NCBI RefSeq assembly: GCF_000407485.1
Contig: NZ_ASWD01000003.1
Span: 124,001-188,000, forward strand
Reading direction: 5' to 3'
DNA: 64,000 nucleotides
Source: Enterococcus pallens ATCC BAA-351
GTDB taxonomy: Bacteria > Bacillota > Bacilli > Lactobacillales > Enterococcaceae
In this document: positions 38,607 through 46,494 of the stretch, piece by piece
Position numbering within the stretch: the first letter of the stretch is position 1
Layout: each line of letters starts with the position of its first letter
Program-made: the position numbers and the translations under genes
Notes under the pieces: model-generated
Told to the model about the DNA's origin: nothing
Seen by the model: only the letters and a program-made list of their open reading frames with translations
Database searches by the model: none

Positions 38607-39142
38607 ATAGTTCCGATTCGATTAATTGGCCAAAAAACAAATTTCACATCAGCCATAACGTCTTCTTCATTGATCATTCCAATGATTCGACTGTCTTTAG
38701 ATATTCGGCGATTATCTCCTAATACAAACAATTCACCCTCAGGTACTTTTTCCGTACCAAAAAGCTGTTTTAAGGTAAAATCAGCAGTTAAGGGCTGACT
38801 GTCAGTCAATTCACTCTTGTATTGATCAAGATAAGGCTCATCAACTTTATCACCATTAATGTACAATTGGTCATCACGATATTCAACTGTATCTCCTGGT
38901 AGACCGATTACTCGTTTAATGTAGTTTTTCCCTGGGTCATCAGGTGCTGGAAACGTGATAATATCAAATCGCTTCACATCCGTATTTTTCAAAGCAATTA
39001 CTCGTTCGCCGTCAATCAATGTCGGATCCATTGAATCTCCTTTTACTACAACCGGAGTAAATACAAATTGACGAAGGGCAAATAAGATTGCTGCCAAAAT
39101 GACAAAATAGAGAATGGTTTTTATTAGTTCTTTTGCTTTCAT
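38600..39142 (-). CDS. lepB: Type I signal peptidase
   Basis: Cleaves signal peptides from exported proteins at the outer face of the membrane. The 180-residue protein has a single N-terminal membrane helix (about 7-25), the catalytic Ser37 in KGDSMDPTL, the catalytic Lys76 in YIKRVIGLPGD, and GDNRRISKDSR. This is the short Gram-positive (SipS) form. It is followed by its own terminator. Confidence 0.97.
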   Translation of the reverse strand: MKAKELIKTILYFVILAAILFALRQFVFTPVVVKGDSMDPTLIDGERVIALKNTDVKRFDIITFPAPDDPGKNYIKRVIGLPGDTVEYRDDQLYINGDKVDEPYLDQYKSELTDSQPLTADFTLKQLFGTEKVPEGELFVLGDNRRISKDSRIIGMINEEDVMADVKFVFWPINRIGTID

Positions 39143-39251
39143 AGCGTTCCTCCAACTATTTCATAAAATAAGTTTACCATAGTCTTTTAGATTTGCGATC
39201 TTTTCGCTCTGCTTTTAAGAAAAATTACTTTTTATTCTGTGAGCAAATCAT

Positions 39252-39280
39252 TTCACTTACTTTTTGTAAGATGGTATAGT
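39252..39280 (+). promoter_or_regulatory. Promoter and HxlR-like operator of the nitroreductase gene
   Basis: TTCACT (39252-39257), 17 bp, TATAGT (39275-39280). In the spacer, ACTTACTTTTTGTAAGA (39255-39271) shares ACTTAC-N6-TAAG with the operator of the HxlR gene at 31334-31352. Confidence 0.5.
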
Positions 39281-39317
39281 TCTTACTGTGATAACTATAG
39301 AAAAGGTGGAATTATTG

Positions 39318-39914
39318 ATGACTACATTTTTAGAATCGTTGAAAAACCGTCGTTCGTTTTATGCTTTAGGACGAAACGTAAATTTATCAGAAGAAGAAAT
39401 TTCTGATGTTGTGAAAGAAGCTGTGAAACAAAGTCCAACTGCTTTCAATGCACAATCCCCAAGAGCAGTAATTTTATTTGGCAGTGCGCATGAAAGACTT
39501 TGGGAAATTGTTGAAGAGGCTTTGAAGCCATTAACACCTCCAGAAGCTTTCCCGAATACACAAAATAAATTAGCCGGCTTTAAAAATGGCTATGGTACCG
39601 TGCTTTTCTTCAAAGAAACTGACACTGTTAAGCATTTACAAGAAGAATTTGAATTGTATGCTGAAAACTTCCCTGTTTGGGCAGAACAATCAAATGGGAT
39701 TGCAACTGCCAATACTTGGACCGCATTAGAAGAAGTAGGATTAGGCGCAAACTTGCAGCATTACAATCCAGTTATCGATGAAGCCGTTGCTAGAGAATGG
39801 GACATTCCAGCTAACTGGGAATTACGTTCTCAACTGGTCTTTGGTTCAAAAGAAGGCAATCCTGGCGAAAAAGAATATCTAGCTGACGATATACGTTTCC
39901 GCGTGATTCATTAA
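39318..39914 (+). CDS. Nitroreductase-family FMN oxidoreductase
   Basis: A 198-residue nitroreductase-fold protein (LKNRRSFYALGRNV, VKQSPTAFNAQSPRAVILFG, GLGANLQHYNP). It is expected to be a flavin-dependent NAD(P)H oxidoreductase acting on nitro compounds or quinones; the physiological substrate is unknown. The ATG at 39318 has AAAGGTGG upstream; the in-frame ATG at 39288 is too far from it. Control by the HxlR protein is suggested by the shared operator. Confidence 0.92.
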   Translation: MTTFLESLKNRRSFYALGRNVNLSEEEISDVVKEAVKQSPTAFNAQSPRAVILFGSAHERLWEIVEEALKPLTPPEAFPNTQNKLAGFKNGYGTVLFFKETDTVKHLQEEFELYAENFPVWAEQSNGIATANTWTALEEVGLGANLQHYNPVIDEAVAREWDIPANWELRSQLVFGSKEGNPGEKEYLADDIRFRVIH

Positions 39915-39922
39915 GAAACTTG

Positions 39923-39973
39923 AAAAAGCACTGAAAACCTGTTTTCAACTAAAGGTTTTCAGTGCTTTTTTCG
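39923..39973 (+). terminator. Terminator of the nitroreductase gene
   Basis: A perfect 18-bp stem (39923-39940 with 39953-39970) continues into a T run. Confidence 0.95.
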
Positions 39974-40096
39974 ATTCATAATATAACATTTATATGCTAT
40001 TATTAAATTGATATAGCATTAATTTATACAAAAAAAATCGATAGTATATTTTTGCATACTACAAGTTTTCTTGCCTACCACTCAGTACGTTTTCTA

Positions 40097-40169
40097 TTGG
40101 GATAACAGGGTTCGAACCTGTAATTGCTTGATTCAGAGTCAAGTGCCTTACCAATTTGGCTATATCCCA
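40097..40169 (-). tRNA. tRNA-Gln (anticodon CUG)
   Basis: A canonical 73-nt cloverleaf: acceptor TGGGATA/TATCCCA, D arm GCC/GGC with a GG in the loop, anticodon stem CTTGA/TCAAG with loop CTCTGAA (anticodon CTG at 40136-40134), T arm with TTCGAAC. The U1-A72 first pair is typical of bacterial tRNA-Gln. The 3' CCA is not encoded: A73 is followed by TAG. The tRNA stands alone. Confidence 0.93.
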
Positions 40170-40183
40170 TTCAGAACAAAAGA

Positions 40184-40212
40184 ATTATAACGCCGATCCT
40201 TTTATTCTTCAA
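40184..40212 (-). promoter_or_regulatory. Promoter of the tRNA gene
   Basis: On the minus strand TTGAAG (40212-40207), 17 bp, perfect TATAAT (40189-40184), 14 bp before the tRNA 5' end. The remaining bases of 39974-40217 show nothing else. Confidence 0.65.
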
Positions 40213-40217
40213 GTATT

Positions 40218-40616
40218 TTAACTTTTGCCACTACTTTGCTTTAATGACGCTAACACTACATCCCCATTAGCAAAGCCCAAATTGATTACAACGGTCTCTT
40301 TCTCAAACTCCAAAGTAAGATAAATTCCGTTCATTTTCTTTTGACCAGTCATTGATTTGCAGCGATAAAGGTTGTATTCATAGCTGTCTTTGCGACTGAC
40401 TGCATAAAGCATATTGCCGGATATGCCATAAGCAGTCATTCCTTCATGATTCTTAAAACTTTGATACTGGTGAAAACCAATGAAAGCAAAATTGAAATTT
40501 ACTTTAGGGTATACACTCAAAAAGCGTTCAAATAGTTCGGTCCCTTTTTTCTCATTTGCATTGTAGTTAATTTGGTACTTTTTGCTAAAACGATAAAGCT
40601 CCATTGAAGTATTCAT
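40218..40616 (-). CDS. Conserved-looking soluble protein of unknown function
   Basis: I do not recognise this 132-residue protein. It has no signal peptide or membrane segment. Its first half is Tyr/Lys/Asn-rich and its second half looks like a beta-rich domain (GMTAYGISGNMLYAVSRKDSYEYNLYR, then ETVVINLGFANGDVV). GGGAG lies before the ATG. It follows the DUF308 gene by 34 bp, so they may be co-transcribed. Confidence 0.75.
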   Translation of the reverse strand: MNTSMELYRFSKKYQINYNANEKKGTELFERFLSVYPKVNFNFAFIGFHQYQSFKNHEGMTAYGISGNMLYAVSRKDSYEYNLYRCKSMTGQKKMNGIYLTLEFEKETVVINLGFANGDVVLASLKQSSGKS

Positions 40617-40650
40617 TTTTTCTAGCTCCCAATTTTAAAGTTCAACTTCT

Positions 40651-41178
40651 TTATTTGCTCAGTCTTCTAGCATCTCGTATTTCAGCAATACTCATAGTAA
40701 TCAGTAGAAAACCGAAGATACGAAACAATAGCATTAAACTATTGAAAGGATTAAAGAGAAGCAATATGCCTGCTAAAACCATTAACCCACTGTAAACCAG
40801 GCCGCCATTAACAGAAAAACCTCGTTTACGGGCCTCCCAATTTTGCATAAACTTGCCGAAACCAAATATTAGAACGATAAATCCTAAAAACATTGGTAAA
40901 ATGCTGACAATTCCTCGAGCAAAGAACAAGATAATAAAAGCAACTATCAGCATGATGATTCCGCCTAAGAAACTTGGTCCATATCCGCCCACTTGCTGGC
41001 GATTCCGAAATCCGCTAATCAGCTGCAAAATACCTAAAACAGCCACATAGAAAAAGATAATGTACACTATTCCATTAAAAACTGTTTGCGGTGAAAGCAA
41101 GATAGCAATGCCTAGCAGCAAATAGACAATCCCTCTGAAATAGCTGTACCGCTTCATTGAATCCAAGAAAGTACTCAT
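40651..41178 (-). CDS. DUF308 (HdeD-like) membrane protein
   Basis: A 175-residue protein with six predicted membrane helices in three hairpins, the HdeD/DUF308 pattern (YFRGIVYLLLGIAILLSP, SFLGGIIMLIVAFIILFF, YSGLMVLAGILLLFNPF). In enteric bacteria HdeD supports acid resistance; here the role is unknown. The basic RDARRLSK tail is cytoplasmic. An AAGGAGG site precedes the ATG. Confidence 0.85.
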   Translation of the reverse strand: MSTFLDSMKRYSYFRGIVYLLLGIAILLSPQTVFNGIVYIIFFYVAVLGILQLISGFRNRQQVGGYGPSFLGGIIMLIVAFIILFFARGIVSILPMFLGFIVLIFGFGKFMQNWEARKRGFSVNGGLVYSGLMVLAGILLLFNPFNSLMLLFRIFGFLLITMSIAEIRDARRLSK

Positions 41179-41247
41179 ATAAATTCCTCCTTACCTATTA
41201 TTTTAACGAATATTAACAAATTTTACGAATATTCTAGTATTAGATGA

Positions 41248-41276
41248 TTGTAAACTTTTACATAGTTGGGTATAAT
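41248..41276 (+). promoter_or_regulatory. Promoter of the DUF2187-like gene pair
   Basis: TTGTAA (41248-41253), 17 bp, perfect TATAAT (41271-41276). Confidence 0.6.
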
Positions 41277-41339
41277 TGCCTTTAACATTGATCCAAAAGG
41301 CTAGACCCAAAAATTTTGTCGATACTGGAGGGCTTGTGT

Positions 41340-41543
41340 ATGAAAGAAGAAGAGATTGAATTAGGAAAAGTATATCGTTGTCATCCCATCGGATTTGAAA
41401 AAGCAGTCGAAGGAGAGGTCGTTTCTAAAATGGCGAACTGTGCAGTTATTCGAGTAAATGCTTGCGAACAAATCGATGATGAACTGCGAGAAGATAAATC
41501 TAACATGGTAGTGGCAAAATATTCTAGCTTTACCGCTAAGTAG
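41340..41543 (+). CDS. Small DUF2187-like protein
   Basis: A 67-residue cytoplasmic protein, KEEEIELGKVYRCHP then GEVVSKMANCAVIRV, resembling the DUF2187 (YkvS) family of small beta-barrel KOW-like proteins of unknown role. The ATG at 41340 follows GGAGGG. Its stop codon overlaps the ribosome binding site of the next gene. Confidence 0.75.
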   Translation: MKEEEIELGKVYRCHPIGFEKAVEGEVVSKMANCAVIRVNACEQIDDELREDKSNMVVAKYSSFTAK

Positions 41544-41556
41544 AAGGCTGATTTTA

Positions 41557-42033
41557 TTGAGTGTGTTCACTATATTACTGGGCCTGTTTACCCTAGTATT
41601 GTTTATTTATTTGTTATTGGTTCGACGGTCGGTGATCATCCCGACTCACGTGAACAAAAATCGTTATTGGTTTTATCCAGTCATTGCTTTGATAATTGGT
41701 GTATCAGGTTTTGCTAATTTCACCAATCTCGATGGGAAGCTGCAAACCAGTTTGACTGTCCTGGTTGTACTTAGTTTTATGCTGGATAAAAAAGGACTAA
41801 CTGAAAGCAATATTATATTAAACAGTTTGGATAATCGGGGTATCCCCTTTTCAAGCATCGAAAAGGTTGTCCTTTTAGTTGAAGAGAATCAACCGATTAA
41901 AATGAATTTTTTCCGAAATGGGCGTCGAGGACCAGTTCTGAGCTTTGATCGTTCATTAGAGGAGCTGGCTGTTTTTTTCACTTCTCATCTTAATGATGGC
42001 AGTAAGCTAGAGATAATTATAAAAGAAGATTGA
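41557..42033 (+). CDS. Membrane protein of unknown function
   Basis: A 158-residue protein with an N-terminal membrane helix (about 4-24), further hydrophobic segments (about 42-55 and 66-77), and a soluble C-terminal domain of about 75 residues (GIPFSSIEKVVLLVEENQPIK, GPVLSFDRSLEELAVFF). I do not recognise the family. The start is TTG at 41557, with AGAAGG 9 bp upstream overlapping the preceding stop, so translation is coupled. Confidence 0.75.
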   Translation: MSVFTILLGLFTLVLFIYLLLVRRSVIIPTHVNKNRYWFYPVIALIIGVSGFANFTNLDGKLQTSLTVLVVLSFMLDKKGLTESNIILNSLDNRGIPFSSIEKVVLLVEENQPIKMNFFRNGRRGPVLSFDRSLEELAVFFTSHLNDGSKLEIIIKED

Positions 42034-42062
42034 CGTGGTCAATCTTCTTTTTGTATTTTTTG
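42021..42062 (+). terminator. Terminator after the membrane protein gene
   Basis: A 14-bp stem (42021-42034 with 42038-42051) spans the stop codon, with a 3-nt loop and a T-rich tail. It may also serve the converging stress-protein gene. Confidence 0.85.
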
Positions 42063-42065
42063 ATA

Positions 42066-42494
42066 CTATTTCACTACCATTACATTACAACTAGCATGAT
42101 TAACTACATAAGAAGTTGTTGAACCGATAATTGCTTTCTCAATTGCACCAACTCCAGTTGCCCCAATCATAATAAGATCTATTTCATGCTTTTTGGCGTA
42201 CTCGACTATTCTACGCTTCGGACTGCCGGACAAAATGACTGTCTCATAGTTTTCAGGCAGCTCCTCAGTCCCGCTGATTAATGTGTCAATTTCAATTTCC
42301 GCATTATTCAAATGAAACTTTAACGCGTCATTGATAAAGGCTGGATCACCAACAGAATATTTGTAATCGACTATAGATAAAATAGTTAATGCTCCATCAT
42401 TTCGTTTAGTCACTTCTATCGCTTCTTCGAATGCTTTCTTTGCCTGTTCAGAACCATCAACAGCTACTAAAATATTTTTATATTCTTCTTTCAT
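42066..42494 (-). CDS. Universal stress protein, UspA family
   Basis: A 142-residue Usp fold: YKNILVAVDGSEQAKKAFEEA at the N-terminus and the ATP-binding GATGVGAIEKAIIGSTTSYVVNHA motif at the C-terminus (G-2x-G-9x-G(S/T)). It is likely a cytoplasmic nucleotide-binding dimer induced by stress; the specific role is unknown. The ATG at 42494 follows GGGGG by 8 bp. Confidence 0.93.
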   Translation of the reverse strand: MKEEYKNILVAVDGSEQAKKAFEEAIEVTKRNDGALTILSIVDYKYSVGDPAFINDALKFHLNNAEIEIDTLISGTEELPENYETVILSGSPKRRIVEYAKKHEIDLIMIGATGVGAIEKAIIGSTTSYVVNHASCNVMVVK

Positions 42495-42594
42495 AGTCAA
42501 ATCCCCCTCTCCTCCATTATAAAACAACCATTCAAGAAACAAAAAGTTTTTCTGATTCTTTTCCTCTTTTCTTTTGGAGTACTTCGGAAAAAGC

Positions 42595-42623
42595 TTGTAA
42601 AGTTGAGCGTTTTTTATTACTAT
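42595..42623 (+). promoter_or_regulatory. Promoter of azlCD
   Basis: TTGTAA (42595-42600), 17 bp, TACTAT (42618-42623), about 30 bp before azlC. Confidence 0.45.
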
Positions 42624-42655
42624 TATTAGAAATGTATGAGAGCAGGTGAGGGGTT

Positions 42656-43366
42656 ATGGAAGATGAGCTGCAGGGAGTTCAAACCTTTAACGAAGGAGTA
42701 AAGGCATGTGTTCCCACTATTATGGGGTATTTAGGAATTGGCATAGCTATGGGCATCGTAGGTAAAGCTATTGGTTTAACCGTTTGGCAAGTGTTTCTTA
42801 TGTCGCTAATCGTTTATGCTGGTAGTGCACAATTTATTATTTGCGGATTGTTAGCCATTAGTGCACCCATTCCTTCAATTATTTTCACAGTATTTTTAGT
42901 TAACTTACGACATTTTTTAATGAGCCTTTCAGTTGCTAACCATTTTAAAAAGGATTCATTGTTGAACGGTATAGGGATCGGTACTTTGCTTACTGATGAA
43001 TCCTACGGTGTTTTAATGGCTACCCTCGCTCAACGATCTGCGGTGTCCAGCCGTTGGACACACGGTTTAAATATCACAGCTTATTTGACTTGGATTATTT
43101 CCACAGTAATTGGGGCTTTGTTGGGTAATTTCATTCCAGATCCTACTATTTTAGGACTAGATTTTGCATTGACTGCGATGTTTTTGGGGTTATTTTTATT
43201 CCAGGTTCAATTGCCTTTAAAGTTCCAAAAGAACAAAACGATTATCATTTTGATTATTACTGCTGTTTCGCTTTACTTGCTCATGAGTATTGTATCCGCT
43301 GAATTAGCTGTTATTATTTCCACCTTATTAGGTTGTGCGATTGGAGTGACATTAAAGGATGAGTAA
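42656..43366 (+). CDS. azlC: AzlC-family branched-chain amino-acid exporter subunit
   Basis: The 236-residue large subunit of an AzlCD-type exporter, with about seven membrane helices and the family blocks GIAMGIVGKAIG, YAGSAQFI, NLRHFLMSLS and LLTDESYGV. In Bacillus, AzlCD confers resistance to 4-azaleucine, consistent with branched-chain amino-acid export. It overlaps azlD by 8 bp. Confidence 0.93.
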   Translation: MEDELQGVQTFNEGVKACVPTIMGYLGIGIAMGIVGKAIGLTVWQVFLMSLIVYAGSAQFIICGLLAISAPIPSIIFTVFLVNLRHFLMSLSVANHFKKDSLLNGIGIGTLLTDESYGVLMATLAQRSAVSSRWTHGLNITAYLTWIISTVIGALLGNFIPDPTILGLDFALTAMFLGLFLFQVQLPLKFQKNKTIIILIITAVSLYLLMSIVSAELAVIISTLLGCAIGVTLKDE

Positions 43367-43682
43367 TCAATATTTCTTGTTAGTTATTCTAGGTTGCGGT
43401 ATCGTTACTTGGATTCCACGAATTTTACCTTTTGTCCTGACCCGCACTATGGTGTTGCCGCCATTGTTTGAAAAGTTTTTAAGCTATATACCGCTTACAA
43501 TATTGACAGCTCTATTATTTCAGAGTTTATTGGTATTTAGATCAGGTCAGCTGCCCGGGTTAAAATTCCCTGAAATTTTTGCATGTATTCCCGCACTAAT
43601 TGTTGGCATTCGCACAAACGATTTAATGAAGATTGTTATCACAGGGGTTCTTTCTGTTGCCTTATTGCGCTTATTTTTTTAA
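43359..43682 (+). CDS. azlD: AzlD-family small subunit
   Basis: The 107-residue partner of AzlC with three or four membrane helices (GCGIVTWIPRILPF, LSYIPLTILTALLFQSLL). Its ATG lies inside the azlC coding end, so translation is coupled. No Lrp-type regulator adjoins the pair, unlike in Bacillus. Confidence 0.92.
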   Translation: MSNQYFLLVILGCGIVTWIPRILPFVLTRTMVLPPLFEKFLSYIPLTILTALLFQSLLVFRSGQLPGLKFPEIFACIPALIVGIRTNDLMKIVITGVLSVALLRLFF

Positions 43683-43772
43683 TGGATTTTCTTTACAGCA
43701 AATGTTCTGATACTTACAATTTGTTTGAGTTGTTTACTCACAATAAAGAATTTTTTTTTCGAATATTAGCTT

Positions 43773-43815
43773 AATGAGGGATGAATTTTCTTGGAATGAA
43801 AATTCATTCCTCATT
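43773..43815 (+). terminator. Terminator of azlCD
   Basis: An 18-bp stem (43773-43790 with 43798-43815, one G-T pair) with a 7-nt loop. The T tail is weak. Confidence 0.65.
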
Positions 43816-43829
43816 TACTCCTCTTTTAT

Positions 43830-43892
43830 ATAACATTTGTTATCGAATAAAACATTAGATTCTCAGACCTTTTTGTTGTATCCTATAACAAA
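43830..43892. promoter_or_regulatory. Two related inverted repeats before the 43925 gene
   Basis: ATAACATTTGTTAT (43830-43843) and TTTGTTGTA-TCC-TATAACAAA (43872-43892) share TAACA/TGTTA half sites. Both lie upstream of the 72-residue gene and could be operators. No known regulator fits clearly. Confidence 0.35.
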
Positions 43893-43924
43893 TATCACTA
43901 TTAAAATTCAGGAGCGTGATGACA

Positions 43925-44140
43925 ATGAAAAAAATAAGCGGAGTCTATTTCACCCACCCTTTTGATCTTTCAAAAGAGCAGTTTTTCGAAGTAGCTGTTC
44001 CACATGATTCGCTTTACGCTAAAGGTTATTCTGTTGTTGAAAGCAATCAGCTAGTTTTAGCCGAAATTGCAACCAAATATGAACATCAACTGGAGGAGCT
44101 GCATAGTTTCTTCATTATTGAAAAAATGGCTAAAGCCTAA
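43925..44140 (+). CDS. Small protein of unknown function
   Basis: About 71 residues, MKKISGVYFTHPFDLSKEQF and onward, with a Glu/His-rich helical end. Soluble, no recognised family. AGGAG lies 10 bp before this ATG; an ATG at 43919 (4 bp from AGGAG) is an alternative start. A strong terminator follows, which supports a real gene. Confidence 0.7.
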   Translation: MKKISGVYFTHPFDLSKEQFFEVAVPHDSLYAKGYSVVESNQLVLAEIATKYEHQLEELHSFFIIEKMAKA

Positions 44141-44177
44141 AAAAACCAAAGCCGTTCATTTTCGGCTTTGGTTTTTT
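44141..44177. terminator. Bidirectional terminator
   Basis: A perfect 14-bp stem (44141-44154 with 44163-44176) with A and T ends, between converging genes. Confidence 0.92.
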
Positions 44178-44182
44178 CTACT

Positions 44183-45478
44183 TTAATGACCGTTCCAGGC
44201 ATGGCCTTCGTATTTCCAACCAACCTTAACCAGTTGTTCTTTCTCGTAATTGTTGGTTGTGTAATGATGGGCTCCTGCTTTAGCATTTGGATTGTACAAG
44301 CGTAATAATTTTACTTCCCCACCAGAATACCAGCTAATTCCTTCATATTTCCAGCCTTTAGTCACAAGCATATTCTTTTCCGCTAAATTAAGAGTGTAAT
44401 GGTGATCACCGGCATTGGGGTTATACATTCGGTAAACTGGCTCCCCTGTTTTTGGTGCCTGCCAAGCAATCCCTTCGTATTTCCAGCCCACAGCGACTAA
44501 ATTATTCTTTTCACCAGCATTTGCAGTATAGAAATGTTCAGAGCTGTTAGGGTTATAGAGTCTATGCATAGCGACCTTTTCAACTATTGGTTTTACAGCA
44601 TTACCACCATTATTGTTACTGTTATTTCCCCCGTTATTATTATTTGGAGTGTCATATTGAGTCAAATTATATGTTTCAATGACACTGTTTAAAGTTGCCC
44701 CATAGGTTGGTGCAGTAGCATATCTACCGGTTAGCCACGCAGTTGCATCCTTATAGGATTTCGTGTTGCTCTTCCAAGCACCTGAATAGTAATACACCCC
44801 TGACTGGAAGGAGGTGTTTTTTAGAACGTAGGCGTTATCGGTTAAAGACTCGCTGAAGGATGGATACTTACGGAATTTAGCATTTACTGTAACCCATTTT
44901 CCATCTATGTATTCTTGCGTTTTCATAGTAACTGATTGCCCATTGTAGCTGCCTTTAATTCCAAATAGATTATAATTAGGGGCCATAGATAAGGTACTTT
45001 GTCCCCAGCCACTTTCTACGATCGCTTGTGCAATCATCACAGAGGCATATAAATCATTCGCTTGAGCAATTGTTTTAGCATAAGGCGCTACTTGGTTAAT
45101 AAATACTTGTTGGGTGTTTGTAGAACGAGCTCGAGCTGCACGCATAGAAAATTGCTCAAAAGGAAATGGATGCGTATGAGTTAATTGACCAGATGTATCT
45201 TCTGGTTCTTCGATTACAATTTCTTCTGCTTCCTCAGCAGTATCCGCTGAATTTCCGATGATAGCATCGGTTGATTCTGTTGTTGTCGAGATTGAATTTT
45301 CCGTACTCTCAGCTGTATTTTCCGATATATTATTTTGCTCTTTTAACGAGCTGGTTTCTTGGTTTGACTCACTTGTAATACTTGATGCAATCTCCTCAGC
45401 TAATACTGTTCCTGGACTTCCCATGGATGTAAGCATACTCAACACCGCTACACTTGACAAAAGATATCTGTATTTCAT
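44183..45478 (-). CDS. Secreted GH73 glucosaminidase with three C-terminal repeats
   Basis: This 431-residue exported hydrolase has a signal peptide (about 1-28, ending VLAEE) and an acidic Ser/Thr/Glu-rich linker. The GH73 domain (about 120-280) has [15 protein letters not shown] with the likely catalytic Glu and [11 protein letters not shown]. An Asn/Gly spacer follows, then three repeats of about 40 residues ([20 protein letters not shown], then GWKYEGIAW) of the DUF5648 type. Those repeats probably anchor the enzyme to the wall or a glycan. The catalytic domain is clearly homologous to the one at 600-1460, which uses LysM instead. No LPxTG signal is present. Confidence 0.9.
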   Translation of the reverse strand: MKYRYLLSSVAVLSMLTSMGSPGTVLAEEIASSITSESNQETSSLKEQNNISENTAESTENSISTTTESTDAIIGNSADTAEEAEEIVIEEPEDTSGQLTHTHPFPFEQFSMRAARARSTNTQQVFINQVAPYAKTIAQANDLYASVMIAQAIVESGWGQSTLSMAPNYNLFGIKGSYNGQSVTMKTQEYIDGKWVTVNAKFRKYPSFSESLTDNAYVLKNTSFQSGVYYYSGAWKSNTKSYKDATAWLTGRYATAPTYGATLNSVIETYNLTQYDTPNNNNGGNNSNNNGGNAVKPIVEKVAMHRLYNPNSSEHFYTANAGEKNNLVAVGWKYEGIAWQAPKTGEPVYRMYNPNAGDHHYTLNLAEKNMLVTKGWKYEGISWYSGGEVKLLRLYNPNAKAGAHHYTTNNYEKEQLVKVGWKYEGHAWNGH

Positions 45479-45508
45479 TGTTTCCTCCTTAAAGTAAAAT
45501 CTAAATTT

Positions 45509-45583
45509 AATGTAACAAAAAATGATGCTTTAGTAAATCAATTCTTACTAAATTCTTAATTCGTTTTGACCATTTAATTCTTA
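45509..45583 (-). promoter_or_regulatory. Promoter with upstream TAAGAATT repeats
   Basis: On the minus strand TTTACT (45537-45532), 17 bp, TACATT (45514-45509). Directly upstream of the -35 are three exact copies of TAAGAATT (45547-45540, 45558-45551, 45583-45576), the first two one helical turn apart. This looks like a response-regulator activation site. Confidence 0.45.
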
Positions 45584-45695
45584 ATCATTTTAAACAAGGT
45601 TCATTTCATTAGGATTCAATTAAAATGTGGTTTAGGTGTTAATTAACTCGTTTTACCTTTTTTTGATATAATTAGAACATTAAGGAGGATTAATA

Positions 45696-45965
45696 ATGGA
45701 TTTGGGACTTATAGCAGCAGCTATCATTTATACAATTTTTATTTTCATGTCACTGATCTATTTCTATCTCTTTAAAAGAGATAAAACTTTTATTCATTTG
45801 TATTTTTCACTAATCCCGACTTTTATCTGTATTTACTTATTGATCAATTATCATTATTACCAGCCAGCCGCAGGTGCTAGAATGGTACGTATTTTGTTGG
45901 CTGTTTCAATTATCAGCTGTATGATTTATTGGAGCATATACGCGCTGCTTCATCGAAAAGATTAA
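45696..45965 (+). CDS. Small three-helix membrane protein
   Basis: An 89-residue protein with three predicted membrane helices (about 5-25, 33-52, 62-83) and short charged ends. I do not recognise it. The AAGGAGG site is ideal. The preceding 216 bp hold the GH73 promoter region on the other strand and a TTAACT-TATAAT pair on this one (45653-45658, then 45677-45682 approximately). Confidence 0.7.
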   Translation: MDLGLIAAAIIYTIFIFMSLIYFYLFKRDKTFIHLYFSLIPTFICIYLLINYHYYQPAAGARMVRILLAVSIISCMIYWSIYALLHRKD

Positions 45966-46063
45966 CTAGTTCTCAAATTTTCTTTTGAACGGTTAATCTT
46001 TTGGTTGCGACATGATATAATGTTGAATATTGTTTTTACAACGCACAATGAAGGAGTCTACAC

Positions 46064-46378
46064 ATGGCTATTTTACTAACGTTACTTATTGATCTTCTAA
46101 CTGTCATTCTTTTCATCTTTCGAATAACTACTAGTAATCAGGTTATCCTAATCATAAGTGGGGTCATTCAGCTGATGTTCTTTATTGACCTTATCGCTGT
46201 CCTATTGCTGCGTACAAAATATGTTCCTTTACCTGCCGCTGAAGCGGTTGATATGGCTCGTCGCAGAAGCCGCCGCGAAAAGAAACGCCCTGGTGGTCTA
46301 TTTATTGGCCTGTCCTGTTTGGTTTCAGCTGCTATCTTAATCTTTTATCTAGTTACCCTAGCCTCGCTATTCTTGTAA
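46064..46378 (+). CDS. Small three-helix membrane protein with basic loop
   Basis: A 104-residue protein: two helices (about 3-20 and 27-48), an Arg/Lys-rich cytoplasmic loop (MARRRSRREKKRPGG, about 66-80), and a third helix (about 82-104). No family recognised. GAAGGAG precedes the ATG. Unrelated in sequence to the gene just upstream. Confidence 0.7.
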   Translation: MAILLTLLIDLLTVILFIFRITTSNQVILIISGVIQLMFFIDLIAVLLLRTKYVPLPAAEAVDMARRRSRREKKRPGGLFIGLSCLVSAAILIFYLVTLASLFL

Positions 46379-46449
46379 AAAAATTGTTCATCCGATGATT
46401 TTTTTTTGATAATTGCTTTTACTTTACACTTAGTCTCTGATAAAATTTT

Positions 46450-46472
46450 ATTGTTGGTTTGTGACCAACAAT
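46450..46472 (+). promoter_or_regulatory. Perfect inverted repeat at the 5' end of the 46495 mRNA
   Basis: ATTGTTGGT-TTGTG-ACCAACAAT lies just after a promoter TTTACT (46418-46423), 17 bp, TAAAAT (46441-46446). It could be an operator at the start site or a stabilising 5' hairpin. Confidence 0.5.
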
Positions 46473-46494
46473 AAATGAGAAGGAGTTGTTTTTC

